The notes under the pieces were generated by a model, which saw only the letters and a program-made list of their open reading frames with translations, did not search any database and had not been told where the DNA came from. From NCBI GenBank assembly GCA_019119835.1, contig DWWE01000084.1:1-45183 (forward strand): a stretch of DNA of 45,183 nucleotides, given 5' to 3'. Below, one piece after another: positions 23,173-30,562 of this stretch. The position numbers and the translations under genes were made by a program. This stretch comes from Candidatus Gemmiger stercoravium. Lineage in GTDB: Bacteria > Bacillota > Clostridia > Oscillospirales > Ruminococcaceae. Numbering within the stretch: position 1 is the first letter of the stretch; each line of letters begins with the position of its first letter.

Positions 23173-23231
23173 GTTAGACAAATCTCTAATTGTTCTGGCT
23201 TCACTATAGCACGGCCCTGCCGGTTTGTCAA
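23173..23231 (-). promoter_or_regulatory. Promoter and SdpR operator
   Basis: Minus-strand TTGACA (23231-23226), 17-bp spacer, TATAGT (23208-23203). Immediately downstream is the palindrome around TTAGA (23174-23178) and TCTAA (23185-23189), extended to 7 of 8 positions per arm, well placed to block early transcription. Confidence 0.8.
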
Positions 23232-23237
23232 GAAACA

Positions 23238-23270
23238 GCAAAAGAGCCTGCCGCTATCGGGCAGGCTCTT
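23238..23270 (-). terminator. Intrinsic terminator of the trigger-factor-like gene
   Basis: Minus-strand stem AAGAGCCTGCC/GGCAGGCTCTT (23270-23260 and 23252-23242) followed by TTTTGC. It starts about 40 nt past the stop codon and ends just before the sdpR promoter. Confidence 0.85.
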
Positions 23271-23309
23271 GGCGGGGTGTGCGGAAGCCGAATCCGGGAA
23301 TCCGGCCGA

Positions 23310-24485
23310 TCAGGCGTTGGCGACCTCGATCAGATGCTGCATCACCAGGTTGTTCAGGATGCTCATTTTCAGGTAGGTCTCGCCGTACTGAGCGGTGTAG
23401 CTGCTGGTGTCGTTGGTGCCGAACTGTCCCATAAACTCGCTGTTCATGGTATCGGTGTCGCAGACGATGCCGTAGGTCTCCGCAAGAGCCTGAATGATCA
23501 GGGTCTGATGGGCGGCGCTCTCCACATAACCGTGGATGCTCTCCAGGTAGGCGGCGGCGTTTTCAAACCCGCTGGCAGCCACAAAATCATCCAGCGTGGC
23601 GCCGCTCATCTGGCTGTACAGGAAGGGGGTCAGCAGGTAGTAGTCTTCAAAATACTTCACCAGCGACTCGGGCAGTTCCTCCGCAACGGTCAGCTGCTCA
23701 TTCAGCTGGCTGTAGATCTCGTTGGACTGCTGGTCAAACAGAAGAATGCCTTCCACATAGCTTTTCAGGGTGTCCACACTGGTCAGGCCCAGCTCCTGGT
23801 TCAGGTTTTCCTGCACCCAGGCGTCGGTCAGCTCAGGCAGTTGGGTCTCCTGGATGGAGTTGAGGGTGGTGGTGAACACCGCCTCCTTGCCAGCCAGGTC
23901 GGGGTTGTTCTCGTAGGGGTCCGGGAAGGTGACCACCACGTCGAAGGTTTCGCCGGGGGTATGGCCCACGATCTGATCTTCAAACCCGTCGATAAACCGT
24001 CCGCTGCCCAGCGTCAGGTCGTACCCCTGCGCTGTGCCGCCGTCAAAGGCGACGCCGTCGATGCTGCCGGCATAGTCGATGTTGACCGTGTCGCCGGTGG
24101 CAGCCGCCCGGTCGGTGACCTCCACCGTCTCCTCAAAAGAAGCGAGGATGTTGTCGTTGATGTAGGTGTCCACGTCTTCGGCCGCGACGGTGTTGGCTTC
24201 CTCCGAAAGGGTCAGTTTCAGGTCGGCCGGCACGGTCACATAGTCGGTGGCGGTCACGCCAGCCACATAGCCGTTCTCATCAAAGATCGAGCTGTAGTCG
24301 AAGTCGCTCAGGTAGGCATAGGGGTCCGCAGTCTCAGCCGTGGCGGTCTCTGTCGTGGCAGGGGCGCTCTCCGCCGTCTGGGAAGAGGCGGTGCTCTCGG
24401 TCTTGGCGCCGCAGCCGGCCAGACCCAGCGCCAGGCAGGCGGCCAGGGAACCGGCTGCTGTGCGGGCGAAAACAGTACGTTTCAT
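23310..24485 (-). CDS. Lipoprotein related to trigger factor (FKBP-type peptidyl-prolyl isomerase)
   Basis: 391 residues. The ATG at 24485 starts a lipoprotein signal peptide with lipobox LAGC (22-25); Cys25 would be lipidated. A Ser/Thr/Ala-rich linker (about 30-55) follows. The middle part resembles an FKBP-type isomerase: TGDTVNIDYAGSIDGVAFDGGTA, GSGRFIDGFEDQIVGHTPGE and VVVTFPDPY (about 130-205). The C-terminal half is helical and resembles the trigger factor substrate cradle (LPELTDAWVQENL, ELPESLVKYFEDYY). Trigger factor is normally a ribosome-bound cytosolic chaperone; this version lacks the ribosome-binding FRK domain and should act outside the membrane, like PrsA, in folding secreted proteins (inference). 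Confidence 0.9.
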   Translation of the reverse strand: MKRTVFARTAAGSLAACLALGLAGCGAKTESTASSQTAESAPATTETATAETADPYAYLSDFDYSSIFDENGYVAGVTATDYVTVPADLKLTLSEEANTVAAEDVDTYINDNILASFEETVEVTDRAAATGDTVNIDYAGSIDGVAFDGGTAQGYDLTLGSGRFIDGFEDQIVGHTPGETFDVVVTFPDPYENNPDLAGKEAVFTTTLNSIQETQLPELTDAWVQENLNQELGLTSVDTLKSYVEGILLFDQQSNEIYSQLNEQLTVAEELPESLVKYFEDYYLLTPFLYSQMSGATLDDFVAASGFENAAAYLESIHGYVESAAHQTLIIQALAETYGIVCDTDTMNSEFMGQFGTNDTSSYTAQYGETYLKMSILNNLVMQHLIEVANA

Positions 24486-24522
24486 GTGTTGAACCATCCT
24501 TTATTCAAAGTGATACTTGTCT

Positions 24523-24551
24523 ATTATACATCATTTTTTCTAAAAGTACAG
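24523..24551 (-). promoter_or_regulatory. Probable promoter of the lipoprotein gene
   Basis: Minus-strand TATAAT (24528-24523) is perfect; the corresponding -35 near 24545-24551 (CTGTAC or TGTACT) is poor. About 38 nt before the ATG. Confidence 0.45.
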
Positions 24552-24567
24552 ACGCAGGCCCGAAAAT

Positions 24568-24595
24568 TTGCAAAAAGATAAAAAGATGGTATACT
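24568..24595 (+). promoter_or_regulatory. Promoter of the DUF896 gene
   Basis: TTGCAA (24568-24573), 16-bp spacer, TATACT (24590-24595), about 50 nt before the ATG. Confidence 0.6.
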
Positions 24596-24646
24596 GGGGC
24601 ATAGACATTCGGCGGCGGATTCTGCCGCCACAGACAGGAGCAAGGT

Positions 24647-24871
24647 ATGCAGAAAGAAAAGATCGACCGCATCAACGAACTGGCCCGCAAGGCCAAGACG
24701 ACCGGGCTGACGGAAGAGGAAACGGCGGAACGCGCCGAGCTGCGCAAGGAATACCTGGCGGCAGTACGCCTGTCGCTGCAGACGCAGCTGGAACATACCA
24801 TCGTGCAGGAGCCGGACGGCACCCGGCATCCGCTGCTCAAAAAGACCGGGGCACAGCGCAAACCCTCCTAA
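24647..24871 (+). CDS. DUF896 family protein (YnzC-like)
   Basis: 74 residues. The N-terminal two-helix unit EKIDRINELARKAKTTGLTEEETAERAELRKEYL (about 4-37) is the DUF896 signature. The rest (LSLQTQLEHTIVQEPDGTRHPLL) is the usual tail. AGGAGCAAGG precedes the ATG. B. subtilis YnzC is a small SOS-linked protein of unknown activity; no LexA box was seen here. Own promoter; purA follows with a separate promoter. Confidence 0.9.
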   Translation: MQKEKIDRINELARKAKTTGLTEEETAERAELRKEYLAAVRLSLQTQLEHTIVQEPDGTRHPLLKKTGAQRKPS

Positions 24872-24945
24872 GGCCGTCTTGACAGGGCGGGCCCCGGGCG
24901 GCAAACCGCCGGCCTTTGGCACGGCATGAAAACCGGCCGGCCGCA

Positions 24946-24974
24946 TTGCAATTCTGCGCGGTGTCTGGTATAAT
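24946..24974 (+). promoter_or_regulatory. Promoter of purA
   Basis: TTGCAA (24946-24951), 17-bp spacer, TATAAT (24969-24974). The 5' leader is about 105 nt; no purine riboswitch or PurR box was recognised in it. Confidence 0.7.
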
Positions 24975-25086
24975 AAATAGCGACGGCGTATCCCGGTTTG
25001 AATAAATCGGCTGTTGTTCGTATTGTATGGGCGGCGACCGGGCGGAAAAGGCTGTAAATTTGTACCAGAAGCGAGGTTTACAAAAA

Positions 25087-26379
25087 ATGCTTACTGCGAT
25101 CACCGGTATCAACTGGGGCGATGAAGGCAAGGGCCGCATGGTGGACCTGCTGAGCCAGGACTATGACATCGTGGCCCGGTACCAGGGCGGCGACAACGCC
25201 GGTCACACGGTCAAAAACGAGCGTGGCAAGTTTATCCTGAACCTGATCCCGTCCGGTATCCTTCGTCCCGACGTCGTCTGTGTGATGGGCGGCGGAATGG
25301 TCATCGATCCGGAACATCTGGAAAAGGAGATCGCCTCCTTGCGGGAGAAGGGAATCGAGATCACCCCGGCCAACCTGAAGATCTCGGACCGCGCCACCAT
25401 CACGATGCCTTTCCATGTGGAGCAGGACGGCCTGGAAGAAGCCCGTCTGTCCAAGACGGGGGCTCAGTTCGGCTCGACCAAGCGCGGCATCGCCTATACC
25501 TACGGCGACAAATTCATGAAAAAAACCCTGCGCATGGGGGACCTTGTCCACATGGACGCCGGGGTCCGCAAGCGGCTGGAAACCATTGTGGAGTCGAAAA
25601 ACCTGACCATGGTCAATATTTACGACCAGAAGCCGGTCAGCGTGGAGGAAATGTGGAGCTGGTGCGAGCATTTCTCTGCCCTGTTCAAGGAGTATATCTG
25701 CGATGTGGGCGACTATCTGGCCAAGGCGGACGACGCGGGCAAAAAGATCATGTTCGAAGCCCAGCTGGGCGCCCTGCGGGATATTGACTACGGGATCTAT
25801 CCCTATACCTCCAGCTCCAACACCATCAGCGCCTATGCGCCGATCGGCGCCGGCATCCCCGGCCGCAAGCTGGATCTGTCCATCGGAATCATGAAGGCAT
25901 ACTCCTCCTGTGTGGGGGAGGGCCCCTTCACGGCTGAACTGGCCATGACCGAAGAGGAAAAGGACGTCCTGCGGGAACATGGCCATGAGTACGGCGCCGC
26001 CACCGGCCGGCCCCGCCGCGTGGGCCCCTTCGATGTGGTGGCCAGCCGCTACGGCGTGCAGTGCCAGGGCTGTGACGAACTGGCGCTGACCCTGCTGGAT
26101 GTGCTGGACTACATGCAGACCATCCCGGTGGTGGAAGCCTACCGTCTGGCAGACGGTTCGACCACCGACCGGTTCCCCGCCGGCAAGACGCTGGATGACG
26201 CGCAGCCCGTCCTCAAGCAGATGAAGGGCTGGCACTGCGACATCAGCGGTGTGCGCCGCTATGAGGACCTGCCTGCGGAGACCCGCGCCTATGTGGAGTA
26301 TCTGGAACAGGCGGTGGGATGCCGCATCAAGTACATCTCGGTCGGTCCCGAGCGGGATGCCTGCATCGTGCGGGACTAA
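25087..26379 (+). CDS. purA: Adenylosuccinate synthetase
   Basis: 430 residues, the usual PurA length. Condenses IMP with aspartate using GTP, first committed step to AMP. The ATG at 25087 starts MLTAITGINWGDEGKGRMVD; an in-frame extension upstream has no homology and no better ribosome site (a weak GAGG lies 16 bases upstream). Visible: catalytic Asp12 in WGDEGKG, NAGHTV (about 39-44), SGIL and VGVRRYEDLP near the GTP site. The P-loop reads GDEGKGR, with Arg17 where most enzymes have Lys. Own promoter; terminator downstream. Confidence 0.96.
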   Translation: MLTAITGINWGDEGKGRMVDLLSQDYDIVARYQGGDNAGHTVKNERGKFILNLIPSGILRPDVVCVMGGGMVIDPEHLEKEIASLREKGIEITPANLKISDRATITMPFHVEQDGLEEARLSKTGAQFGSTKRGIAYTYGDKFMKKTLRMGDLVHMDAGVRKRLETIVESKNLTMVNIYDQKPVSVEEMWSWCEHFSALFKEYICDVGDYLAKADDAGKKIMFEAQLGALRDIDYGIYPYTSSSNTISAYAPIGAGIPGRKLDLSIGIMKAYSSCVGEGPFTAELAMTEEEKDVLREHGHEYGAATGRPRRVGPFDVVASRYGVQCQGCDELALTLLDVLDYMQTIPVVEAYRLADGSTTDRFPAGKTLDDAQPVLKQMKGWHCDISGVRRYEDLPAETRAYVEYLEQAVGCRIKYISVGPERDACIVRD

Positions 26380-26400
26380 AACACTGACAAATTGAAGGAA

Positions 26401-26436
26401 AGCAGCGGTCCTCCTGTGCGTGGTCCGCTGCTTTTT
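26401..26436 (+). terminator. Intrinsic terminator after purA
   Basis: Stem AGCAGCGG/CCGCTGCT (26401-26408 and 26425-26432) with a 16-nt loop that can pair further, then TTTTT. It sits only 17 nt before the cation efflux start, so the downstream operon may partly depend on readthrough. Confidence 0.8.
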
Positions 26437-26452
26437 GAAAGAGGGAACTTTC

Positions 26453-27676
26453 TTGAGCCATTGGTTGATCCGCATTTTTATCAAGGACGCCGAAAACACC
26501 GGCGACGCCCGGGTGCGCAACGCCTACGCCAACCTGGCGTGCGTGACCGGCATTCTGTGCAACGTGCTGCTGTTTGCGGGCAAGTTTGCGGTCGGCACGC
26601 TGTTTGGCAGCGTGGCCATTGCGGCGGATGCCATGAACAACCTGTCAGACGCCAGCTCCAACATTGTCAGCCTGGTGGGGTTTCGGCTGGGGGCGCGGCC
26701 GGCCGATGAAAAGCACCCCTTCGGCCATGCCCGTTATGAGTATCTGGCCGGGCTGGTGGTCTCTGTCATGATCCTGGTCATCGGCATCGAACTGCTGAAA
26801 GAGAGCGTGACCAAGGTGCTGCACCCGACGCCGGTCGCTTTCGGCTGGCTGTCGGCGGCGGTCCTGGTCGCCTCCATCCTCATCAAGCTGTGGATGAGCC
26901 TGTTCAACAAAAAGATCGGTACGCTGATTGATTCGGAAACGCTGCTGGCAACGGCGGCGGACGCCCGCAACGATGTGATCTCCACGGCGGCGGTGCTGGT
27001 GGCGTCGCTGGCTGTGGTGGCAACCGGCTTCACCCGGCTGGACGGTCTGGCCGGTGTGGCGGTGGCCGCCTTTATCCTGTACAGCGGCGTGGGCCTTGTA
27101 CGGGATACCCTGGACCCGATTTTGGGTGCGGCCCCTGACCCGGAACTTATCGAGCGGCTTGAACGCAAGGTCATGACCTATCCGAACGTACTGGGCATCC
27201 ACGACCTGATGCTGCACGACTACGGCCCCGGCAACCGTCTGGTCAGCTTCCATGTGGAGATGCCCGCCGGTGCGGATGTCCTGCAGAGCCACGACACCAT
27301 CGACACCATTGAAAAGGATCTGCTGCGGGAGGAAGGTCTGATCGCCACCATCCACTATGACCCGGTGGTCACCGATGACGCCCATGTCAACGAACTGCGC
27401 AGTTTCCTTACCGAGACGGCGGCAAGGCTGGAACCGGATGCGGCGGTCCATGACCTGCGCATCGTGCCGGGGACCAGCCACACCAACGTCGTGTTCGACT
27501 GTGCGGTCCCGCCGGATTATCTGATCGGGAAAAACCAGCGGGCCGGTCGCCTGGCAAACGCCCTGCGGGAAGCCGTGCGGGAAAAATGGCCGGATCATTT
27601 CTGTGTGATCCGGATGGAATCCAACTACGGCGCCGCAAAACTCAAAGAAGCGTCTGATTTGCAGACACGGGGATGA
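26453..27676 (+). CDS. Cation diffusion facilitator, probable manganese exporter
   Basis: 407 residues. A TTG start at 26453 is preferred (GAGGG seven bases upstream, product MSHWLIRIFI...); a GTG at 26420 lies inside the terminator. Six membrane segments (about 28-200), then a cytoplasmic dimerisation domain (about 205-290) and an extra C-terminal domain of about 110 residues. Metal-site residues: Asn62/Asp66 in NNLSD and Asp170/Asp174 in DARND, an ND-DD arrangement that in characterised CDF proteins marks Mn2+ transporters, against the Asp/His sites of Zn2+ types. First gene before malic enzyme, 38 nt apart. Metal assignment is inference from the motif. Confidence 0.9.
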   Translation: MSHWLIRIFIKDAENTGDARVRNAYANLACVTGILCNVLLFAGKFAVGTLFGSVAIAADAMNNLSDASSNIVSLVGFRLGARPADEKHPFGHARYEYLAGLVVSVMILVIGIELLKESVTKVLHPTPVAFGWLSAAVLVASILIKLWMSLFNKKIGTLIDSETLLATAADARNDVISTAAVLVASLAVVATGFTRLDGLAGVAVAAFILYSGVGLVRDTLDPILGAAPDPELIERLERKVMTYPNVLGIHDLMLHDYGPGNRLVSFHVEMPAGADVLQSHDTIDTIEKDLLREEGLIATIHYDPVVTDDAHVNELRSFLTETAARLEPDAAVHDLRIVPGTSHTNVVFDCAVPPDYLIGKNQRAGRLANALREAVREKWPDHFCVIRMESNYGAAKLKEASDLQTRG

Positions 27677-27714
27677 GACCCCTTCACACAGTGAATAAAG
27701 AAAGGATGTGCCCC

Positions 27715-28890
27715 ATGGACTACAATGCCGCAGCCCTTGCCATGCACGAAAAATACCACGGCAAACTTGCCGTAGAAAGCCTGTTTTCGGTCAAGGACCG
27801 GGACGCGCTCTCCACGGCCTACACCCCCGGTGTGGCCGAACCCTGCCGCCAGATCGCCAAAAACCCCGAAGATGTCTATCGCTATACCCTCAAAAGCCGC
27901 ACCGTCGCGGTGGTCACCAACGGCACTGCCGTGCTGGGGCTCGGCAACATCGGCCCCGAAGCCGGCTTGCCGGTCATGGAGGGCAAGTGCGTTCTGTTCA
28001 AGGAGTTCGGCGGCGTGGATGCGTTCCCCATCTGTCTGAACGCCACCACCAAGGAGGAGGTGGTGGCGGCGGTCAAGGCGATCGCCCCCACTTTCGGCGG
28101 CATCAACCTGGAAGACATCCGCAGCCCCGAATGTTTTGAGATCGAAGCTGAACTGGAACGGGATCTGGATATTCCGGTATTCCATGACGACCAGCATGGC
28201 ACCGCCATCATCGTGCTGGCCGGCGTACTCAATGCCCTCAAGGTCGTCGGCAAGGACATCCGCAGGATCCGGGTGGTGCAGAACGGCCCGGGGGCGGCGG
28301 GCACCGCCATCATCAAGATGCTGCGGACCGCAGGGGTGGAGGACATCGTCGCCGTGGACGAACACGGGATTCTGTACCCCGGGCGCCCGGCTGGACTGGC
28401 CGGACACAAGGCGTCGCTGGCCCAGACCACCAACCCGCGCCATCTGACCGGCGGCCTGGCAGAGGCTGTCAAGGGGGCGGACCTGTTTATCGGCACCTCG
28501 GTGGGCGGCGCCCTGACCGCGGAGATGGCGGCGTCCATGGCGCCGGACGCCATCGTGTTTGCCATGGCGAACCCCAACCCGGAGATCCTGCCGGAAGACG
28601 CCAAGGCCGCCGGCGTCCGGGTGGTGGGGACCGGGCGCAGCGACTTCCCCAACCAGATCAACAACGTGCTGGCTTTTCCCGGCATCTTCAAGGGGGCGCT
28701 GGCGGTCCGGGCGCGGGACATCAACGATCAGATGAAGCTGGCGGCAGCCAGTGCGCTGGCGGGACTGATCCCGGACGAGGAGCTCAACGAGGAAAACATT
28801 CTGCCCAAAGCCTTTGACCCGCGCGTGGCGCAGGCTGTGGCCGACGCGGTGGCGAAAGCGGCCCGGGAAAGCGGCGTGGCCCGCCTATGA
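27715..28890 (+). CDS. Malic enzyme (malate dehydrogenase, oxaloacetate-decarboxylating)
   Basis: 391 residues, short bacterial form. Converts malate to pyruvate and CO2 with reduction of NAD(P). AAAGGA lies before ATG 27715. Visible: SLFSVKDRDALSTAYTPGVAEPC near the N-terminus; GLGNIGPEAGLPVMEGKCVLFKEF with the catalytic Lys region; DDQHGTAIIVLAG at the metal site; the Rossmann stretch VVQNGPGAAGTAIIKML (GxGxxG variant GPGAAG); FAMANPNPEI and NQINNVLAFPGIFKGAL. Overlaps the fumarase alpha gene by 4 nt, so fumarate-malate-pyruvate conversion is encoded in one unit. Coenzyme preference not determinable by eye. Confidence 0.95.
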   Translation: MDYNAAALAMHEKYHGKLAVESLFSVKDRDALSTAYTPGVAEPCRQIAKNPEDVYRYTLKSRTVAVVTNGTAVLGLGNIGPEAGLPVMEGKCVLFKEFGGVDAFPICLNATTKEEVVAAVKAIAPTFGGINLEDIRSPECFEIEAELERDLDIPVFHDDQHGTAIIVLAGVLNALKVVGKDIRRIRVVQNGPGAAGTAIIKMLRTAGVEDIVAVDEHGILYPGRPAGLAGHKASLAQTTNPRHLTGGLAEAVKGADLFIGTSVGGALTAEMAASMAPDAIVFAMANPNPEILPEDAKAAGVRVVGTGRSDFPNQINNVLAFPGIFKGALAVRARDINDQMKLAAASALAGLIPDEELNEENILPKAFDPRVAQAVADAVAKAARESGVARL

Positions 28891-29732
28891 AGATCCGGGA
28901 ACTGAAAGGCGAAGCCATCACCGAAGCGGTCCGGCAGCTCTGCCTGCAGGCGAACCGGACACTTCCGGCCGATGTCAAGGCGGCGATGGACCAGGCGATC
29001 CGCGCCGAGCCCTGGCCGCTGGCGCGCCAGACCCTCGGCCTGTTGGAAGAAAACCTCGGCGCCGCGGCACAGAAGGAACTGCCGATCTGCCAGGATACCG
29101 GCATGGCCTGCGTGTTCATTGAATTGGGGCAGGATGTGCATGTGGACGGCGACCTGACCGCAGCGGTGGACGAGGGGGTCCGTCGGGGCTACACCGAGGG
29201 ATATTTGCGCAAAAGCATCACTGGCGACCCGCTGCAGCGCAAGAATACCGAAGACAACACGCCGGCTTTTCTGACGCTGCATCTGGTTCCGGGGGACCGC
29301 TGCCGGATCACGGTGGCGCCCAAAGGGGCCGGCAGTGAGAACATGAGCCGGCTGGGGATGCTGAAACCGGCCGACGGGGTGCAGGGCGTGCGGGATTTCG
29401 TGCTGGAAACAGTGCGGCTGGCCGGGTCCAATCCCTGCCCGCCCATCGTGCTGGGCGTCGGCGTCGGCGGCAGTTTCGACCACTGTGCTGCCCTGGCCAA
29501 GCGGGCTCTGCTGCGGCCGCTGGATACCCCCAATCCCGACCCCTATTATGCGGCGCTGGAAAAGGAGCTGCTGCAGGCTGTCAATGCCCTGGGGATCGGC
29601 CCGCAGGGATTTGGCGGGGCCACCACCTGCCTGGGCGTCTCGATCGAACAGGCGCCCACCCATGTGGCCTGCCTGCCGGTGGCCGTCAACATCAGCTGCC
29701 ATGTGACCCGTCGGGCCAGTGTGGTCCTGTGA
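28887..29732 (+). CDS. Class I fumarate hydratase, alpha subunit
   Basis: 281 residues: the N-terminal half of an oxygen-sensitive [4Fe-4S] fumarase, found as a separate subunit in clostridia and archaea. The three cluster cysteines are Cys68 (PICQDTG), Cys184 (SNPCPP) and Cys248 (ATTCLG). Also typical: DNTPAFL, APKGAGSENMS and GVGVGGSFD. L(+)-tartrate dehydratase alpha is homologous and cannot be excluded, but the neighbouring malic enzyme favours fumarase. Starts within the malic enzyme stop (ATGA). The beta subunit gene is not adjacent: a 213-nt gene lies between. Confidence 0.94.
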   Translation: MKIRELKGEAITEAVRQLCLQANRTLPADVKAAMDQAIRAEPWPLARQTLGLLEENLGAAAQKELPICQDTGMACVFIELGQDVHVDGDLTAAVDEGVRRGYTEGYLRKSITGDPLQRKNTEDNTPAFLTLHLVPGDRCRITVAPKGAGSENMSRLGMLKPADGVQGVRDFVLETVRLAGSNPCPPIVLGVGVGGSFDHCAALAKRALLRPLDTPNPDPYYAALEKELLQAVNALGIGPQGFGGATTCLGVSIEQAPTHVACLPVAVNISCHVTRRASVVL

Positions 29733-29774
29733 GCCGCCGGAATCACCCATCAAGAGGAGAAGGAAGAATCGACA

Positions 29775-29987
29775 ATGTCTGCCAAGCGTTCCCGTATTGA
29801 TATTTCCCTGGAGGGCGTCGGCAAGGGGACAGCCCGGCGCCCCGCTTCGATCGATGTCCCGCTGGACGGCCGGCGACCGGCTTCCCACGGCGCGGTGCTG
29901 ATGGACCCGCAGTTGGAGCGGATGGTCAACCAGCATCACGAGGAGATCAAGGAACTGCACCGCCGGGCGCGGCAGGGAGGGAAATGA
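29775..29987 (+). CDS. Small basic hypothetical protein encoded between the fumarase subunits
   Basis: 70 residues, not recognised. AGGAGAAGG lies about nine bases before the ATG. The first half is rich in Arg, Lys, Gly and Pro (MSAKRSRIDISLEGVGKGTA...) and probably unstructured; the second half (about 45-68, LERMVNQHHEEIKELHRRAR) is a strongly amphipathic, charged helix. No Cys, signal peptide or membrane segment. Its stop overlaps the start of the beta subunit (ATGA), so it is translationally coupled to fumarase. Coding is supported by the ribosome site, the tight overlap and high-GC third positions. A subunit-assembly or regulatory partner of fumarase is possible but speculative. Confidence 0.75.
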   Translation: MSAKRSRIDISLEGVGKGTARRPASIDVPLDGRRPASHGAVLMDPQLERMVNQHHEEIKELHRRARQGGK

Positions 29988-30562
29988 AGATGCAATATCA
30001 TCTGACCACACCGCTGTCAAAACAGGATCTGGCCCCCCTGCGGGCCGGCGATACCGTGTTGCTTTCGGGGGTGGTGTACACTGCCCGGGACGCAGCCCAC
30101 GGCCGTATGGCGGAACTGCTGGATGCCGGCAAGCCGCTGCCGTTTGACCTGAAGGGGGCGGCAATCTACTATGTGGGCCCCACCCCGGAACGCCCCGGGC
30201 AGGTCATAGGCGCCGCCGGACCGACAACGGCCGGCCGGATGGACCGGTATACCCCCCGGCTGCTGGACCTGGGGCTTGCCTGCATGATCGGCAAGGGAAA
30301 GCGCAGTGCCCAGGTCAAGGAATCGGTGGTCAAAAACGGCGCGGTGTATCTGGCGGCGCTGGGGGGCGCCGGTGCGCTGATGGCTGCCAGCATCCAAAGC
30401 TGTGAGATCATTGCCTGGCCGGACCTCGGCTGTGAGGCGGTCCGTCGTCTGGTCGTGCGGGATATGCCGCTGACCGTGCTGCTGGACGCGCAGGGCGGGG
30501 ACCTGTATGAGAGCGGGCCGGCCGCCTATCTGCAAAGCATGGAAAGGGAGGATGGGGCATGA
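29984..30562 (+). CDS. Class I fumarate hydratase, beta subunit
   Basis: 192 residues, matching the C-terminal half of class I fumarase and tartrate dehydratase beta. Visible: LRAGDTVLLSGVVYTARDAAHGRM near the N-terminus, YYVGPTPERPGQVIGAAGPTTAGRMD, IGKGKRS and KNGAVYLAALGGAGAL, the characteristic substrate-binding segments. An ATG one codon further in (29990) is a possible alternative start. Coupled upstream to the small unknown gene and downstream to the sortase gene, each by an ATGA overlap. Confidence 0.94.
   Translation: MKMQYHLTTPLSKQDLAPLRAGDTVLLSGVVYTARDAAHGRMAELLDAGKPLPFDLKGAAIYYVGPTPERPGQVIGAAGPTTAGRMDRYTPRLLDLGLACMIGKGKRSAQVKESVVKNGAVYLAALGGAGALMAASIQSCEIIAWPDLGCEAVRRLVVRDMPLTVLLDAQGGDLYESGPAAYLQSMEREDGA

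Noticed and set aside
24872-25086. Purine riboswitch or PurR box in front of purA
   Set aside because: No conserved purine-aptamer loops and no CGAA-type PurBox pair could be found in the leader.
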